DNA from: Thiosocius sp963753845
GTDB lineage: Bacteria; Pseudomonadota; Gammaproteobacteria; Chromatiales; Chromatiaceae
Length of the DNA stretch: 64,000 nucleotides
Direction: 5' to 3'
Assembly (NCBI GenBank): GCA_963753845.1
Contig: CAVWEI010000004.1
Span: 257,495 to 321,494 of the forward strand
Positions 15,978 through 24,895 of this stretch are shown here, one piece after another. Position 1 is the first letter of the stretch, and each line of letters begins with the position of its first letter. The notes under the pieces are model-generated. The model was not told the DNA's origin, searched no databases, and saw only the letters and a program-made list of their open reading frames with translations. The position numbers and the translations under genes were made by a program.

Positions 15978-16748
15978 TCAAGGCGCGAACGGCAGTCCCA
16001 GGAAGTCAAACAGTCCCCCTGAATCCTCCGGACGCAGCTTCTGAAGCACCTTCACAAGTTGGATGGCCGTGTACTCAGGTGTCTGAAGCTCGTCCTCCGG
16101 CACATTGCGCTGGAAGGGTGCCGAAAGTGCGGTGTCCGTTGTGCCAGGTTGAAGTCCAGCGACGATATGCGAGGTTTTCTTGCGGGCCAGTTCGATGGCG
16201 AAATTCTTGATCAGCATATTCAGTGCTGCCTTGCTCGCCCGGTATGCGTGCCAGCCGCCGAGCCGGTTGTCGCTGATGCTGCCAACCCGCGCCGAGATTA
16301 TTCCGATCCTGCACGCGTTTTCAGGGTTCAGCCTGGGGATCAGATGTTTTAACAACAGGGCTGGGCCTACCGCATTGATGCGGTAGGAATGCAGCAGGTG
16401 GTCTGCGTCCAGGCTCTTGTACGTTTTCTCAGGTCTGTGCTCTGCGTCGTGCAGCCAGCCTGTCGCTATGAAGATCCAATCAATCGGTGGTGTTTCGGGG
16501 ATGAGGGCCACGGCGTCCCTGATCTGCTGCTCTTCAGCAATATCGAGCCTGACATCGACCGACGCGGCGGTGAGCGGCCCAAGTGCCGCCGGGTCACGCG
16601 CCATTCTTATGATACGGGCAGCTGGGAAGCTTCGCGCTATCTGCGAGCACAAGGCCGCACCGATTCCGCCCGAGGCACCAGCAACCAGCACGCACCGCGG
16701 GGCCGACTCACCAGCCCTGGCCGGGCGATCCAGTATGGAATCGTTCAT
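15978..16748 (-). CDS. Short-chain dehydrogenase/reductase (CsgA-like)
   Basis: 256 residues from ATG 16748. Cofactor loop VLVAGASGGIGAALC, NAG-like segment NAVGPALL, catalytic Ser in SARVGSISDN and YRASKAALN (Tyr-x-x-x-Lys) mark a classical SDR with Rossmann fold; NADPH is likely. No obvious ribosome site; a start at 16793 inside folM is possible. Last gene of the folX-E-M unit, 22 bases after folM. SDRs of this type are common in bacterial photolyase clusters; substrate unknown. Confidence 0.85.
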   Translation of the reverse strand: MNDSILDRPARAGESAPRCVLVAGASGGIGAALCSQIARSFPAARIIRMARDPAALGPLTAASVDVRLDIAEEQQIRDAVALIPETPPIDWIFIATGWLHDAEHRPEKTYKSLDADHLLHSYRINAVGPALLLKHLIPRLNPENACRIGIISARVGSISDNRLGGWHAYRASKAALNMLIKNFAIELARKKTSHIVAGLQPGTTDTALSAPFQRNVPEDELQTPEYTAIQLVKVLQKLRPEDSGGLFDFLGLPFAP

Positions 16749-16770
16749 ATACCGGTTCGCCCGCGCCAGA

Positions 16771-17484
16771 TCATTTGAGGTGCCGCCCGCCATCGACCGG
16801 CAATATACGGCCGGTCACGTAACGGCTTGCAAACAGATAGTCAATCGCATGTTGCAGTTCGTCCCATCCGCCTTCGCGCTGCATCAGACTCTTTCCCGCC
16901 GCTTTCCTGCGGTAGTCCTGATCGTCGTCTTCGTTGAATTTGAGGAGTGCTGGCGCCAGGCTGTTCACTTTAACCTTGGGCGCGAGCCTCGCGGCAAACG
17001 ACAGCGTCAGGTTGTCCTGCGCCGCCTTGCTCGCTGCGTAGGCAATGTGCCCCTTGCTGCCACGACTGCTGACGTAGTCGCCGATGTGGATGATGTCTGC
17101 GTGTGAGTCGCTGCATGCCTGCAGCAGCGGGGCAAGCGCGTGGTTCAGTTGATAAGGCACGTTGGCATGGACCCGCATCATTTTCTCGATGACCTGATCG
17201 ACGGGTATACCTCCGTCGTCGCTGATCCAGCCCGAGGCATTGTGGATGATGCCGCGAAGCCGTGTGTGCCTGCTCCGGATATTACCGATCAATCGCTCGA
17301 CCTCATCTGGCTTGTCGAAGTCGCAGCGGTACAGGTCCGCACCGAGCCGTTCGAGTTCTTCCAGTCTCGGGTACCGGGTACGGAATGTGCCAATGACAGG
17401 CATGCCACGTTGCAGGAATACCCGTGCAATGTGAAAGCCTGCACGCCTGCCGACCCCCGTAATCAGTGTGGGGTCCGCGGTCAT
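16771..17484 (-). CDS. folM: Dihydromonapterin reductase FolM
   Basis: 237 residues, SDR fold with the FolM-type cofactor motif LITGVGRRAGFHIA in place of TGxxxGIG, GIIHNASGWISDDGG, IIHIGDYVSSRGSKGHIAYAASKAAQDNLTLSFA, VNSLAPALLKFNEDDD-YR and VTGRILPVDGGRHLK, all recalling E. coli FolM. It reduces dihydromonapterin to tetrahydromonapterin. It overlaps folE by 4 bases, giving a folX-folE-folM operon, a complete branch from GTP to tetrahydromonapterin. Confidence 0.93.
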   Translation of the reverse strand: MTADPTLITGVGRRAGFHIARVFLQRGMPVIGTFRTRYPRLEELERLGADLYRCDFDKPDEVERLIGNIRSRHTRLRGIIHNASGWISDDGGIPVDQVIEKMMRVHANVPYQLNHALAPLLQACSDSHADIIHIGDYVSSRGSKGHIAYAASKAAQDNLTLSFAARLAPKVKVNSLAPALLKFNEDDDQDYRRKAAGKSLMQREGGWDELQHAIDYLFASRYVTGRILPVDGGRHLK

Positions 17485-18158
17485 GGATTGAGAAACTCCG
17501 CGCGCGTGTGGATGTTGTCGATAAAACAGCCACCCAGCGCTGTGGTGCTGGTCTGCGAGTTGCTGTCCATGACGCCGCGCGATTTGACGCAGTAATGTGT
17601 CGCGTCGATGCTCACGGCGACGTTCTCCGTACCCAGCAGGGTCTGCAGGGCTACAAGCACCTGGCGTGTCAGGCGTTCCTGAACCTGCGGGCGCTGGGCG
17701 AAGAAACGTACGATGCGGTTGATCTTCGACAGGCCGATGATTTTGTCTGCGGGGATATAGGCCACCTTGGCTGTGCCGTCGATCGTTACGAAGTGGTGTT
17801 CACAGGTGCTGGTCAGATCGATGTTGCGAATCTTCACCATTTCGTTTGCGCCCATCTTGTTGTCTATGAGGGACAGCTTCGGAAACTTCGTGTAATCGAG
17901 ACCCGAAAAGATTTCGCGGACATACATCTTGGATATGCGGTGCGGCGTCTCTGCCAAGCTGTCGTCACGCAGGTCGAGCCCGAGCGTATGCATCACCTCG
18001 GTCATGAGTCCTTTGATGCGCTCGTATTTCTGCTCGCTGTTAAGACCGTTTTCGATCATTGGTGTCTCGAGGCCCTGCTCGAGCAGGGTGTCTCGCACCA
18101 GTTCAGCCTCAAGACTGAGTTCAGGATGCTTTGCTAAGCGTACGGGGGTACTGTTCAT
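17481..18158 (-). CDS. folE: GTP cyclohydrolase I (FolE, type IA)
   Basis: 225 residues. Conserved zinc and active-site parts: LTSTCEHHFVTIDGTAKVAYIPADKIIGLSKINRIVRFFAQRPQVQERLTRQ and THYCVKSRGVMDSNSQTSTTALGG, in which the Cys of CEHH and the Cys of HYC bind Zn. It converts GTP to dihydroneopterin triphosphate. It overlaps the folX 3-prime end by 38 bases. Together with FolX and FolM it would supply monapterin, a second pool besides folate. Confidence 0.95.
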   Translation of the reverse strand: MNSTPVRLAKHPELSLEAELVRDTLLEQGLETPMIENGLNSEQKYERIKGLMTEVMHTLGLDLRDDSLAETPHRISKMYVREIFSGLDYTKFPKLSLIDNKMGANEMVKIRNIDLTSTCEHHFVTIDGTAKVAYIPADKIIGLSKINRIVRFFAQRPQVQERLTRQVLVALQTLLGTENVAVSIDATHYCVKSRGVMDSNSQTSTTALGGCFIDNIHTRAEFLNP

Positions 18159-18549
18159 GTGATTCCTCGCTGTATGGCTGATTTTCTTTCTTGTCGAATT
18201 CCAGCGTCAGTGACACCGAATCCGCGAAACGCAGTGCGTGTGGTTTGTCGACGGTGACCAGGGCCCGCTTGACGGCTGGGTCCCTGGTGCAGATCTCCAG
18301 CAGATCGCTTACGAGTTTCTCGAGTAGAAGGAAGTTTCCTGCCTCGACGTGCCGGATGATGGCCTTGCTGATCGCCTTGTAATCCAGCGCTTTTGAGACG
18401 TCGTCCTGCAGGGCGGCGGCCTTCGCGGTGTGGTGGATCTCCACGTTCACCACGATGTCCTGCTGCTTTGTCCGTTCTTCCGGGTTGAAGCCGATAAAGG
18501 TGCGGAGCCTGAGATTCGTTATTCGAATGATCGCTGAGTATTCGGGCAT
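18121..18549 (-). CDS. folX: Dihydroneopterin triphosphate 2'-epimerase FolX
   Basis: 142 residues from ATG 18549. T-fold protein: IRITNLRLRTFIGFNPEERTKQQDIVVNVEIHH and LDYKAISKAIIRHVEAGNFLLLEKLVSDLL, VTVDKPHALRFADSVSLTLE match FolX/FolB. The operon with folE and folM, and FolX-like features, favour epimerase over aldolase. The tail after residue 120 runs into the folE start and is variable. Confidence 0.88.
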   Translation of the reverse strand: MPEYSAIIRITNLRLRTFIGFNPEERTKQQDIVVNVEIHHTAKAAALQDDVSKALDYKAISKAIIRHVEAGNFLLLEKLVSDLLEICTRDPAVKRALVTVDKPHALRFADSVSLTLEFDKKENQPYSEESHEQYPRTLSKAS

Positions 18550-18638
18550 TTTGGTTTCCGTTTTAGTCAACCGATGGCTCGAAGCGGCTTCGTCTCTGGT
18601 GGTGCGCGCGAGCGTTTCGGGCCGATGGATCGTTGTGG

Positions 18639-18905
18639 TCAGAATATGGTGACTTTGGCTTTGCCCCAAGCAGGTCTGGATAAGCCTGGTGTCTCCGACG
18701 GCCTGTTCTGCAGGCGATGGTACGCATCCATAAATTCGGCAAAAGACATCTCCCCGCCAAAAGCGTGAGGGCAGACGCTGATCGCCTTCCGTGTCGGGTC
18801 GGGCTGTGCGGACAGGACTGTTTCAGGGGCGGCGGCCAGCGCCACTGCGTAAATGAGGCCGATGATGGCCACGGATCTGGAAAAACCAATTTTTTCTGTC
18901 TTCAT
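18639..18905 (-). CDS. Small secreted protein of unknown function
   Basis: 88 residues from ATG 18905, which overlaps the GNAT stop (ATGA). The first 33 residues form a signal peptide (GFSRSVAIIGLIYAVALAAA, cleavage near VLSAQ). The mature part has one Cys and the segment GGEMSFAEFMDAYHRLQNRP. No family recognised. It sits in the folX-E-M operon, so it may be part of the same light or redox response. Confidence 0.65.
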   Translation of the reverse strand: MKTEKIGFSRSVAIIGLIYAVALAAAPETVLSAQPDPTRKAISVCPHAFGGEMSFAEFMDAYHRLQNRPSETPGLSRPAWGKAKVTIF

Positions 18906-19408
18906 GAGACGTCCTCGAGAGGTAATGAGCGGGCGTAGACAAGCGCTACGTGCTGGATACCCGGTGCAATGTCCACCGGTTCGGAACCGACTCGCCTCCA
19001 ACCGTCGCTCTCGAACAGGGCTACCGCGGCGGCATTGAAGGTTTCACAACCGGCCTGCGCCGCCCGATATCCTCGTTGCGCGAGGTCCCCACAGGCGACA
19101 CCGATCAGGCGAGTGGCGATCCCTCTGCGGCGGAATTCATGGCGCACCCAGACATCGTCAACGCAGTTCGAAACCGTGGTGGACAATCCGGCAAGCCGGT
19201 TGCCTATCCATGCCAGCCAACAGTTGCCGGCGCGTCGGGTCAGGTGCTCCTTGAAGTGGCTTATTGTTCTCTGCCCGACATTGCTTTGCGGCAGGCGATC
19301 ACCGTAGCTTTCCAGCCAGATCTGTTGCAGCAACCCGGCTGCTTCGTCGATCTGGGCCGGTTCCAGGCGGGTGATTCGCAGGGTCGGCAGTTGTACAACT
19401 TTTGTCAT
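18902..19408 (-). CDS. GNAT-family N-acetyltransferase
   Basis: 168 residues from ATG 19408. The acetyl-CoA loop VRHEFRRRGIATRLI matches (R/Q)xxGx(G/A), followed by AQAGCETFNAAAVALFESDGWRRVG, the typical GNAT C-terminal half. The substrate cannot be predicted. First gene of the GNAT-secreted-folX-folE-folM-SDR unit. The open frame continues upstream to 20068 but is arginine/proline-rich and antisense to the next gene. Confidence 0.85.
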   Translation of the reverse strand: MTKVVQLPTLRITRLEPAQIDEAAGLLQQIWLESYGDRLPQSNVGQRTISHFKEHLTRRAGNCWLAWIGNRLAGLSTTVSNCVDDVWVRHEFRRRGIATRLIGVACGDLAQRGYRAAQAGCETFNAAAVALFESDGWRRVGSEPVDIAPGIQHVALVYARSLPLEDVS

Positions 19409-19614
19409 GTTAAAGCTCAAAGCGTTCAGATAGTGTCTAGGATAGCGCGACTTAATGACCAATAACAGTCTAAAAAACGTTGTAATAAAATTCGACGCCA
19501 GCGATTCGATGCCCGAAGCTTCACTCAGCTGAATTCGACGGGTAGCGCTATGCTTTACGAGAGTTGGATCCGAATGCCATCTGGGGGCTGCTCCCGAAGC
19601 GAAGGGGGGGACCG

Positions 19615-20481
19615 GTGAGATACCTTCGGGGCCAGGGGCGCAGAAAAGCGGGTGGGGCCGCGGTGCTGTTTGCTGTATTGGCTGCCGTTTCAATCTGTGC
19701 TGGGGCCGGGCAGCTACCTCACGCCCGGCGCGTCCTGATCGGCATCGGCGGTGGCCTGGAACTTGTCTCTGACTTTTACGCGCCCCCACAGGCCACGGCA
19801 CCGGGGCTTTTGTTGCTGCACGGCTGGGACTGGCCCGACCGTTCGCCCGCCAGCGGATTGCGTGTCTTCGCCCGGGACTTTCAGCGCGCCGGATATGCGG
19901 TCCTGGTCCCCAATATGCGCGGCTGGCCACCGACGGGAGGGCGCGATGACTGCGGCGGTCAACAGGTCGAAGACAGTCTGCGTGCGCTACAGTGGCTTGG
20001 CGCACGCCGATCGGTTGATCCGAAGCGTCTATTCGTCGCAGGCTACTCTCAGGGCGGACAGGTCGCACTTCTGGCCGCCGGCGCAGGAGCGCCGGTCAGG
20101 GCCGTGACCGCATTCGCCCCGGTTACCGATTTGCAGAGCTGGGCCGAACGGACGGACACGCCCGGGATCCGCGGCTACCTGCATGCAGAGTGCGGTGGAC
20201 CGGCGGGTTGGCCTGCGCGCAGCGCGCTGGAGAAAGTAACGAGACACTTCCCCCCGGTGCTCCTGGTACACGGGGACAACGATCGGAGAGTGCCGACGTC
20301 GCAGAGCCTGAGCCTGTACCAAAAGCTGCGCGGCAACCGCGCCAGCGCCGAGCTCCGTTTGATCCCGGGGGTCGGGCACGAGGTCGACGCGGTGATCCTC
20401 CCTCAACTCGCCATCGACTTTTTCGCCTCGGTTGTGAAAACCAAGGCGGCACTTGCAGGCCGGAACGGAAGGTTGCCATGA
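19615..20481 (+). CDS. Dienelactone-hydrolase-like alpha/beta hydrolase, exported
   Basis: 288 residues if started at GTG 19615, just after a G-run ribosome site; an ATG at 19564 is the alternative. The start at 19615 gives a twin-basic N-terminus and hydrophobic span (RRKAGGAAVLFAVLAAVSICAGAG). Catalytic parts: HGWDW, nucleophile GYSQGG, Asp in HGDNDRRVP and His in GVGHEVD. Ends in an ATGA overlap with the photolyase-renalase gene, so the two are translationally coupled. Substrate unknown. Confidence 0.82.
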   Translation: MRYLRGQGRRKAGGAAVLFAVLAAVSICAGAGQLPHARRVLIGIGGGLELVSDFYAPPQATAPGLLLLHGWDWPDRSPASGLRVFARDFQRAGYAVLVPNMRGWPPTGGRDDCGGQQVEDSLRALQWLGARRSVDPKRLFVAGYSQGGQVALLAAGAGAPVRAVTAFAPVTDLQSWAERTDTPGIRGYLHAECGGPAGWPARSALEKVTRHFPPVLLVHGDNDRRVPTSQSLSLYQKLRGNRASAELRLIPGVGHEVDAVILPQLAIDFFASVVKTKAALAGRNGRLP

Positions 20482-22904
20482 CCCGCAGGATCGACGATTG
20501 GCTCACCGGTCTGCCTGAGAGATTGGCCGAACGTAGCCGGGCGATCGCGGCATCGGACGCTCCCATGCGTGGCGAATACATACTCTACTGGATGCACCAT
20601 GCGGTGCGCGGACACGAGAACCCGGCACTCGATGTCGCCATCTCGCAGGGAAATCGCCTCGGGCTGCCGGTACTTGTCTATCAGGGTTTGAGCGGGCGCC
20701 ACCTGTACAACAGTGATCGACATCACACCTTCATTATTGAGGGTGCCCGCGATGCCCATCGAGAATTGTCGATGCTGGGCGTGCGCGCGGTGTTCCACTT
20801 GGATGAATCCGGGCAGGAACGGTCGCGCTTGCGCGAACTGGCCGCACGCGCCGCACTGCTGGTCGTCGAGGATTTTCCGGCGCCCCCGTTCAAGCGTTGG
20901 ACAATGAACCTGGCCGACGCGGTCTCTTGCCCTGTTGTCGCCGTGGATTGCGCCTGCATCGTCCCGATGCGTGCACAACCGAAACGGTTCGAGCGTGCGT
21001 TTGAGTTCCGTCGGCACAATCAGGCCGAATTCGACGCGCGCGTGCGGCTACCCTGGAGCCCTGTTCGTCCGTGCCAGCCGGTGATTCACCGGGACATCGG
21101 ATTCGATGCCCTGGATCTCCAACGGGTCGACATTGCCGAGGTCTGCGCTGCTTGCGCCATTGATCACAGCGTCCCGCCCGTGGCGCGTACAACTGGTGGT
21201 GCGGCTGCCGGATATCGTCGCTGGCAGGCCTTCCTCAGCCATGGCCTGAGCGGGTATGCACGCGATCGCAACGATGCCGCGGTGGCCTGGCCGCGCGGGG
21301 TCAGTCGCCTGTCCGCTTATCTGCACCACGGCCATGTGTCGCCTTTCCGCATCGCCCGTGACGCGGCCGCATCGGGTGGGGAGGGTGGAGCCAAGTTCCT
21401 TGACGAGCTGCTTGTCTGGCGCGAACTGGCGTTCAATCTCTGCTTCTTCGCCGACGACCCGCAAAGCCTCTCTGTTTTGCCGGCCTGGGCCCAGTCGACG
21501 CTCCAAGAACACGCCTGCGACCAGCGTGCGTCGATCATCGACGATGAAGCCCTCGCGCGTTCCTGCAGCAAGGACGAGGTCTGGGACCTGGCACAAACCT
21601 CGCTGCGTATTCACGGCGAGTTGCACAACAACCTGCGCATGACGTGGGCAAAGGCGATCCCTGGCTGGCGACCTGATCCGCAGGCGGCCCTGGACACCCT
21701 GCTTGAACTCAATCACCGGTATGCCCTGGACGGCTCGGATCCGAATTCCTACGGTGGTCTGCTCTGGTGTTTGGGTCTGTTCGACCGTCCCTTCTCGGAG
21801 GCGCCGGTGATGGGCAGGGTGCGGACACGCTCGACTCGGGCGCATGCGCGCCGGCTGGACCTGGATCGCTACAGCGCAGGGGTACGACGACCGGCGTCGG
21901 GTAAAGCCATGCGTATCGCCGTGATCGGTGGGGGTGTGTCAGGCCTGTCGTCAGCACGGGTTTTGCATGATCAGGGGCATCAGGTGCGGGTTTTCGAGAA
22001 GTCCAGGGGGCTGGGAGGGCGCGCAGCCACGCGGCGTGTCGACGGCGTGGGTTTCGACCATGGTGCACAGTCTTTCACCGCACGTGACCCGGTCTTTCTG
22101 CGCGCGATAGAGGCCTGGTGTGAGCACGGTGTGGTGGCGCCCTGGCAGCCACGCATCGGCACGGTTCAGCGCGGCCGGATCATGGACTCGCCGGACCGGC
22201 AGCAGCGTTATGTCGCTGTTCCCGGCATGAGCGCCCTGGGTACTCACCTCGGAGCGGGTCTCGACATCATGCGCCCGGTGCGGGTCTTGCCGCCAAGCCG
22301 TCAAGGCGCGTGCTGGGCGTTACGCAGCGAGGACGGCGCGGACCTGGGGCTGTTCGATATCCTGGTTGTGTCGGTACCGGCACCTCAGGCCCGCGAACTG
22401 CTGGCGAGTGCCGCGCCGCAGCTTGCCCAAACGGCCGACGAGGTCAGTTTTACGCCTGCCTGGTCGGTGATGCTCGAGTCCGAAGGGCGGGCTGAACTGG
22501 AATACGATGGGCTGTTTTTCGACGACGGCATACTGGCATGGGCGGCGCGTAACGACAGCAAGCCGGGCCGCGAAGGCGATACCTGGGTGCTGCATGCCTC
22601 CCCTGACTGGAGCGGGTCGAACCTGGAAGCCAGTCCAGACGCGGTCGGCATCGAGCTGACTACCTGGTTCTGCGCCGCGACCGGCGTGAAGCCCGGGTTG
22701 TTGAAGGTCGCATCGGTGCATCGCTGGCTCTATTCGCTGGTACCGTCGCCGATGTCTGTCGGTGCGCTCTGGGATGGGGAGCTGCAACTGGGCGTGTGCG
22801 GCGATTGGTGCAAGGGCGCCCGGATCGAGGATGCGTTTCTGAGTGGTCACGCGGTTGCCGGGCGCATCCTGGGAGACCTGGCCAAACAGGCCAAAACCAA
22901 CTAG
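20478..22904 (+). CDS. Class II DNA photolyase fused to renalase-like flavoprotein
   Basis: 808 residues. Residues 1 to about 465 are a class II CPD photolyase: GEYILYWMHHAVRGHENPALDVAI, HHTFIIEGARDAHREL, and the FAD-binding half with LHHGHVSPFRIARDA, KFLDELLVWRELAFNLCFF, WDLAQTSLRIHGELHNNLRMTWAK and LNHRYALDGSDPNSYGGLLWCLGLFDRP. From residue 478 a second protein begins in frame (MRIAVIGGGVSGLSSARVL, then HDQGHQVRVFEKSRGLGGRAATRR), a Rossmann FAD domain of the COG3380/renalase-like type, to the end. There is no stop between the domains and no good ribosome site before residue 478. AAGG precedes the start ATG, which overlaps the hydrolase stop. Confidence 0.88.
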   Translation: MTRRIDDWLTGLPERLAERSRAIAASDAPMRGEYILYWMHHAVRGHENPALDVAISQGNRLGLPVLVYQGLSGRHLYNSDRHHTFIIEGARDAHRELSMLGVRAVFHLDESGQERSRLRELAARAALLVVEDFPAPPFKRWTMNLADAVSCPVVAVDCACIVPMRAQPKRFERAFEFRRHNQAEFDARVRLPWSPVRPCQPVIHRDIGFDALDLQRVDIAEVCAACAIDHSVPPVARTTGGAAAGYRRWQAFLSHGLSGYARDRNDAAVAWPRGVSRLSAYLHHGHVSPFRIARDAAASGGEGGAKFLDELLVWRELAFNLCFFADDPQSLSVLPAWAQSTLQEHACDQRASIIDDEALARSCSKDEVWDLAQTSLRIHGELHNNLRMTWAKAIPGWRPDPQAALDTLLELNHRYALDGSDPNSYGGLLWCLGLFDRPFSEAPVMGRVRTRSTRAHARRLDLDRYSAGVRRPASGKAMRIAVIGGGVSGLSSARVLHDQGHQVRVFEKSRGLGGRAATRRVDGVGFDHGAQSFTARDPVFLRAIEAWCEHGVVAPWQPRIGTVQRGRIMDSPDRQQRYVAVPGMSALGTHLGAGLDIMRPVRVLPPSRQGACWALRSEDGADLGLFDILVVSVPAPQARELLASAAPQLAQTADEVSFTPAWSVMLESEGRAELEYDGLFFDDGILAWAARNDSKPGREGDTWVLHASPDWSGSNLEASPDAVGIELTTWFCAATGVKPGLLKVASVHRWLYSLVPSPMSVGALWDGELQLGVCGDWCKGARIEDAFLSGHAVAGRILGDLAKQAKTN

Positions 22905-23228
22905 CCCGCATCCGTCACCAGCCGCACCCGGACCCAAACGCAAGTGAATGAAATATCGTTTGAAATCACCAAGTACAGACTAACACCAAAAATACAGTGT
23001 GTTTTCGGTCCGGGCGCTATCCCGGCCCTAGCTGGTCCACTCGCGCCTGTGCTTGCGCTTCCTTCAACCCATAGCTACGGCTATGGAGCTGTTCGACACA
23101 TCCCTGTGCCTCACCCCTGCGGGGCTTGCGCGCAAGCTCGCTCCAGGCGATCTTGTCAGTCCAGCGCGGCGCCCAGCCACACCTGTCCTCAGCCAGCATC
23201 CGGGATGCCGGTGACGGATGCGGGCTAG
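22901..23228. repeat. 328-bp intergenic element with 19-bp perfect inverted ends (MITE-like)
   Basis: CTAGCCCGCATCCGTCACC at 22901-22919 is the exact reverse complement of 23210-23228, and similarity continues imperfectly inward. The left end includes the stop codon of the photolyase fusion; the right end stops four bases before the next gene. No coding capacity is evident. The interior (about 23030-23170) is GC-rich with several small hairpins and looks like a dispersed intergenic repeat. Confidence 0.6.
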
Positions 23229-23231
23229 CGC

Positions 23232-24773
23232 TCAAGCGCCCGGCGCGAGGCTGTTCCTCAGCTGCTCCGAACGTGCGGCGATCGCCGCTCTTTGTGCCTC
23301 GCCCAGGCGCTGCAGCATCCGCCACTGCATGGCTGCGCGGGGGTGGTTGGAAAAACGTTTCTCATGGCGCATCAGAAAATCCCAGTACAGGGTGGTGAAG
23401 GGGCATGCCAGGTCACCGGTGGATCTGTCCGGCGCGTACCGACAGTCAGCACAGTAATTACTCATTCGCTGGATGTAGCGACCGGATGCGGCATAGGGTT
23501 TGGAGGCCAGCAGGCCGCCGTCGGCGTATTGCGACATGCCAATGGTATTGGGCGCCTCCACCCATTCGACCGCATCGATGTAGATGCCGAGATACCAGGC
23601 GTGGATCTCTTGTGGCCTGACGCCGAGCAACAGCGCGAAGAGTCCGGTGACCATCAGGCGCTGGATATGGTGTGCGTAGCCGGTAGCCAGTGTCTGTTCG
23701 ATGACGCTGCGCAGACACTGCATGTCGGTATTGCCGTCCCAGTAAAAGCCCGGCAAGGGCTGAGTCGCCTGCAGCGCATTGCTGTCGGTGTAGCCGGGCA
23801 TCTCCGTCCAGTAGACGCCGCGTACGAACTCCCGCCAGCCGAGGATCTGCCGGACGAAACCCTCCACGGACTGCAGCGGGGCGTCATGTTCTTCATAAGC
23901 CGTCACGGCGGCGGCGATCACTTCCGCGGGATTGAGCAGCTTCAGGTTCAGCGCCGCGGAGATGCCGGAGTGATAGAGCAGGGTCTGGTCCCGCCACATG
24001 GCGTCCTGAAAAGGCCCAAAAGCGGCGAGGCGCTGGTCGACGAATTCGTGAAGCATGAACAGGGCTTGTTCGCGCGTAACCGGCCAGTTGAATTTTTCGA
24101 GGCGGCCGGGGTTTTCGGGGAAGTGTTGCTCGACGTCGTTTATCACCTCGAGGGTCAGTTCGTCCGGCGCGAAATCCGGAGCCGCCGGCACCATGCCCGG
24201 CCCTTCACGGCCAAAGGAGGTCCGGTTTTTCTGATCGAAGTTCCACCTGCCGCCAGTTGGCTTGCCATCTTGCATGAGAATGTCGCAACGCTTGCGCATG
24301 TGCCGATAGAAGTGCTCCATGACCAGCGTCTTGCGTTTCTCGCGCCAGGTGGCGAATTCTTCCCGGCTGCAAAGAAAGTGCGTGTCGCTGTGCCGTTCGA
24401 GCGGCACGCCCGCGCTTGCACACACTTGGTCTATCTCTTCCTGCGTGCCGTATTCTCCGGCTTCCACCATCTGGATGCGGGAAGGCTTGTTGCGATCTAT
24501 TGCCGTATCGAGCCCGAGGCGGAAACTGGCCGCCTCGGGCCGGTCGATGAAGATGTAGTCGACCGTATAACCCTGCTGTTTAAGCCATTCCGCATGATGC
24601 CGCATGGCTGAAAGGAAGAGGGTGGTGCGCGCCTTGTGTGACCGCACTCGCCGAGATTCGTGACGAGCCTCGATCATCAATATCCGGTCCAGCTTCTTGG
24701 TGCAAGCGGACAGCACAACAGACTCCCGGTCGAGTTGGTCACCCAGGATCAGGATCAAATTTCTGCAACCCAT
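23232..24773 (-). CDS. Fe-S bacterial cryptochrome/(6-4) photolyase (PhrB/CryPro type)
   Basis: 513 residues. Starts NLILILGDQLD, the hallmark of the COG3046 family. The four cysteines that hold a 4Fe-4S cluster are Cys353, Cys441, Cys444 and Cys457, each offset by three from Agrobacterium PhrB as I recall it. FAD-binding motifs include RQILGWREFVRGVYW, PEIHAWYLGIYIDAVEWVEAPNT and MSQYADGG. PhrB repairs (6-4) photoproducts and binds a ribolumazine antenna. Last gene of the minus-strand photolyase operon, 122 bases after the class I photolyase. Confidence 0.93.
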   Translation of the reverse strand: MGCRNLILILGDQLDRESVVLSACTKKLDRILMIEARHESRRVRSHKARTTLFLSAMRHHAEWLKQQGYTVDYIFIDRPEAASFRLGLDTAIDRNKPSRIQMVEAGEYGTQEEIDQVCASAGVPLERHSDTHFLCSREEFATWREKRKTLVMEHFYRHMRKRCDILMQDGKPTGGRWNFDQKNRTSFGREGPGMVPAAPDFAPDELTLEVINDVEQHFPENPGRLEKFNWPVTREQALFMLHEFVDQRLAAFGPFQDAMWRDQTLLYHSGISAALNLKLLNPAEVIAAAVTAYEEHDAPLQSVEGFVRQILGWREFVRGVYWTEMPGYTDSNALQATQPLPGFYWDGNTDMQCLRSVIEQTLATGYAHHIQRLMVTGLFALLLGVRPQEIHAWYLGIYIDAVEWVEAPNTIGMSQYADGGLLASKPYAASGRYIQRMSNYCADCRYAPDRSTGDLACPFTTLYWDFLMRHEKRFSNHPRAAMQWRMLQRLGEAQRAAIAARSEQLRNSLAPGA

Positions 24774-24895
24774 TTGCTACCTCATGTGCGATGGCGCCAG
24801 CGCTCGACACAGTGAGGCGCCGATGCTTCGACGACTACACTGACACCGGTTCGAAGAACATAGCGAAGTTTTGGCGCGCGGGTAGACAAGACTTT

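Noticed and set aside
20190..20477. N-terminal extension of the photolyase-renalase frame
   Set aside because: It overlaps the hydrolase gene in another frame, is low-complexity and the photolyase N-terminus with a ribosome site begins at 20478.
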